From Bacteroidota bacterium (GTDB lineage: Bacteria; Bacteroidota; Bacteroidia; Bacteroidales; VadinHA17): a stretch of DNA of 6,325 nucleotides. Of the stretch, positions 4,767-6,325 are shown in pieces. Position numbers and translations under genes: made by a program. How positions within the stretch are numbered: position 1 is the stretch's first letter; every line of letters starts with the position of its first letter. The stretch is taken from positions 1 to 6,325 of the forward strand of contig DAOVLD010000111.1 in the NCBI GenBank assembly GCA_030631445.1, given 5' to 3'. The notes beneath the pieces are model-generated. The model did no database searches. It saw only the letters and a program-made list of their open reading frames with translations, and was not told the DNA's origin.

Positions 4767-6325
4767 TTATTTTGAAATAATAACCATTTCGCGGAACAAA
4801 TCTTTGTTTTCTTTGATCTTCTGTTCATTGCCGTATATACAGAAAGCATCCTGTTTCAGAATATCCTGAACAATTTTTTCGAAATCTTTTATGTCTTGCA
4901 CAGTAGTTGAGAGAACTGCAGACCTTTCATCCTTAATATTCTCGATTGTAGTTTTCTCGAAATACCTTTGAATTGCAATATCTCCTTTTTGTGAAGCAGT
5001 AAGAGGCCGGTCCATTCCTGAAATTGTTCCAATCAGGAAGCGGGTCATTGCTTTTTCATTAGCTTCAAAGTTTTGCAGGAACCCCGGAGTGGCATCGTAA
5101 TTTTCAAGGGTTTCTTTCAGGTTCGGGTCACGGTACGAAGCAAAGAAAACATCTCCGGAAGGAGAAAATCCACAGAATCCACCGTAAGCTCCTCCAATTA
5201 CACGAATTTGATTTTGCAGCCAGTCTCTGGAAAGGATTTGGTTCAGTACACGCATTTTACCATTCCATTCGTAACCCAGTTTCTTAAAATTATAGCCTTT
5301 AATTACGTATTGAACTTTAGATGCAGTAAGTAATCCTTCGTTTTTATTAGTAAAATCAAATTTCCACTCTTCTATTTGATCCTCTCCTTCGGGAAGTGAA
5401 CCTGCTAGTTTTTCGAATCCTGCAGAGAAAGCTTCCATATCTTCGTTACTGCAGGTAACAGATGAAATAAGGTTCTTTTGAGTAAATAGCAAAGAGGCAG
5501 TTTGAGTAAGGTTTTTAACGATCTCTTCGCTGTTTTCGTCAAATTTGCTTACGAGATCGGTTATAAAGCGGTAATATTCCAAACCACCGGTAAGTTCATT
5601 AAACATTCCATCATTAGAATAGTACGATGATAACCGGGTCATCGCATAACGTATCCCGTTTTGTTTGATATTGGCATCTACCCGTGACTGGTGTCTGACC
5701 AATACAGTTTTTAACCTTTCAATATCGGTGAAATCAGTTTTATTTATTATCTCACCGGTTAATTCGAACAGTTTATCAGCTTTACCGGTTGTTGCTTTTG
5801 ATGTGACAACAAATTTCGGTAATAAATTATCATCCGATTTATTTTCAAGGAAAGTGTTTGTCCTTGTATAGAACCCACCGGTATGAATATTTAATGCATT
5901 ATCGAGTTCCCCAAAGGTGAAATTTTCAGTGTTTAACTTTCCAAGAACTGATGATAATAGTGAAGCATAAGGAACTAAATTCTGTGGAAGAGCGTTGACG
6001 TTAAAATAGAAATTAGTATATAAAATATTATTGGTAAAATCGTTGTAGTGAACCACCGGTATATTGGCAATTGTTTTTTCCTCAATCGTGTACCATTCAA
6101 CTTTTTTACTTATATCAGCAATATCCAGCAGAGGGATAGTTGCCAGGGCTTCTGGTGAATCTTCACGTTTTTGGTGTGCCAATAATTCTTCAGTTTCATT
6201 AATGAGTTTTTCAAGACCTTTATCGTCGAGAGTGGATTTATATGCAGCCAGTTCTTCCACAGTTCTTTTATTAATCTCTTTTTGTAAGCCGGGTTGTGGT
6301 GTGAGCACCATCAATAATGCATGAG
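4767..6325 (-). CDS. M16C metallopeptidase, presequence protease (PreP/Cym1)-like, C-terminal half (start beyond right edge)
   Basis: The frame stays open to the right edge. An apparent TTG start at 6314 is not real: the upstream in-frame codons read HALLMVLTPQPGL, matching the inner sequence of PreP-like proteins where N- and C-terminal halves join. Full proteins are about 970-1000 residues, so roughly half is visible and the catalytic HxxEH motif lies off-window. Numbering from the TTG, residues 11-60 are the charged linker helices (ELAAYKSTLDDKGLEKLINETEELL in part). Residues 65-515 contain the two M16 C-terminal subdomains. IRVIGGAYGG (370-379) and SYRDPN (393-398) are signature segments whose Arg and Tyr contact substrate in this family. 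The end YGNEQKIKENKDLF is also typical. The family degrades short unstructured peptides inside a closed chamber. Whether this one is cytoplasmic or exported depends on the missing N-terminus. Confidence 0.95.
   Translation of the reverse strand, partial: HALLMVLTPQPGLQKEINKRTVEELAAYKSTLDDKGLEKLINETEELLAHQKREDSPEALATIPLLDIADISKKVEWYTIEEKTIANIPVVHYNDFTNNILYTNFYFNVNALPQNLVPYASLLSSVLGKLNTENFTFGELDNALNIHTGGFYTRTNTFLENKSDDNLLPKFVVTSKATTGKADKLFELTGEIINKTDFTDIERLKTVLVRHQSRVDANIKQNGIRYAMTRLSSYYSNDGMFNELTGGLEYYRFITDLVSKFDENSEEIVKNLTQTASLLFTQKNLISSVTCSNEDMEAFSAGFEKLAGSLPEGEDQIEEWKFDFTNKNEGLLTASKVQYVIKGYNFKKLGYEWNGKMRVLNQILSRDWLQNQIRVIGGAYGGFCGFSPSGDVFFASYRDPNLKETLENYDATPGFLQNFEANEKAMTRFLIGTISGMDRPLTASQKGDIAIQRYFEKTTIENIKDERSAVLSTTVQDIKDFEKIVQDILKQDAFCIYGNEQKIKENKDLFREMVIISK

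Noticed and set aside
6312..6314. TTG as the real start of the M16 peptidase
   Set aside because: The frame continues open to the right edge with HALL before MVLTPQPGL, which fits the interior of a PreP-like protein, so the gene starts outside the window.

Overview
This is an AT-rich window in which every supported gene lies on the minus strand. Several signs suggest a bacterium of the Bacteroidota, probably an anaerobe or microaerobe. Most start codons follow A/T-rich stretches without a Shine-Dalgarno sequence. A peptidase remnant resembles the M28 peptidases I associate with Bacteroidota. A presequence-protease-like M16 peptidase sits beside an oxygen- or NO-reducing flavodiiron protein. 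The taxon is inferred from gene style, not from a marker gene.

Layout in the direction of transcription (right to left). The window opens inside a large M16C peptidase (PreP/Cym1-like), of which only the C-terminal half is visible. After 29 bp comes a complete class A flavodiiron protein with all metal ligands present. Next is a 236-bp spacer holding a degenerate copy of an intergenic repeat (copy C). Two tandem, related ~105-residue coiled-coil proteins of the sll1863 stress-protein type follow. The second ends in, and overlaps out of frame with, the C-terminal scrap of a broken M28 metallopeptidase gene. A 366-bp gene-free stretch (2091-2456) carries a weak terminator and a four-unit 11-bp tandem repeat. 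Repeat copy B then precedes a GNAT acetyltransferase with a strong ribosome binding site. A 3' region with several hairpins and a convincing intrinsic terminator follows. Repeat copy A then precedes a second, different acetyltransferase, a GNAT protein with the start of a YoaP-like C-terminal domain, which runs off the left edge.

How the parts may work together. The flavodiiron protein removes O2 or NO, the coiled-coil pair resembles stress-induced proteins, and the two acetyltransferases may modify proteins or small molecules. The most interesting signal is non-coding. A roughly 170-bp element occurs twice at about 82% identity, with a third ~60-bp partial copy. Each copy is in the same orientation and in the 5' region of a minus-strand gene. 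The two full copies are bounded by 9-10 bp inverted repeats that stay complementary despite a base-pair change. This could be a shared promoter or regulatory module, a structured RNA leader, or a small MITE-like mobile element; the sequence alone does not decide.
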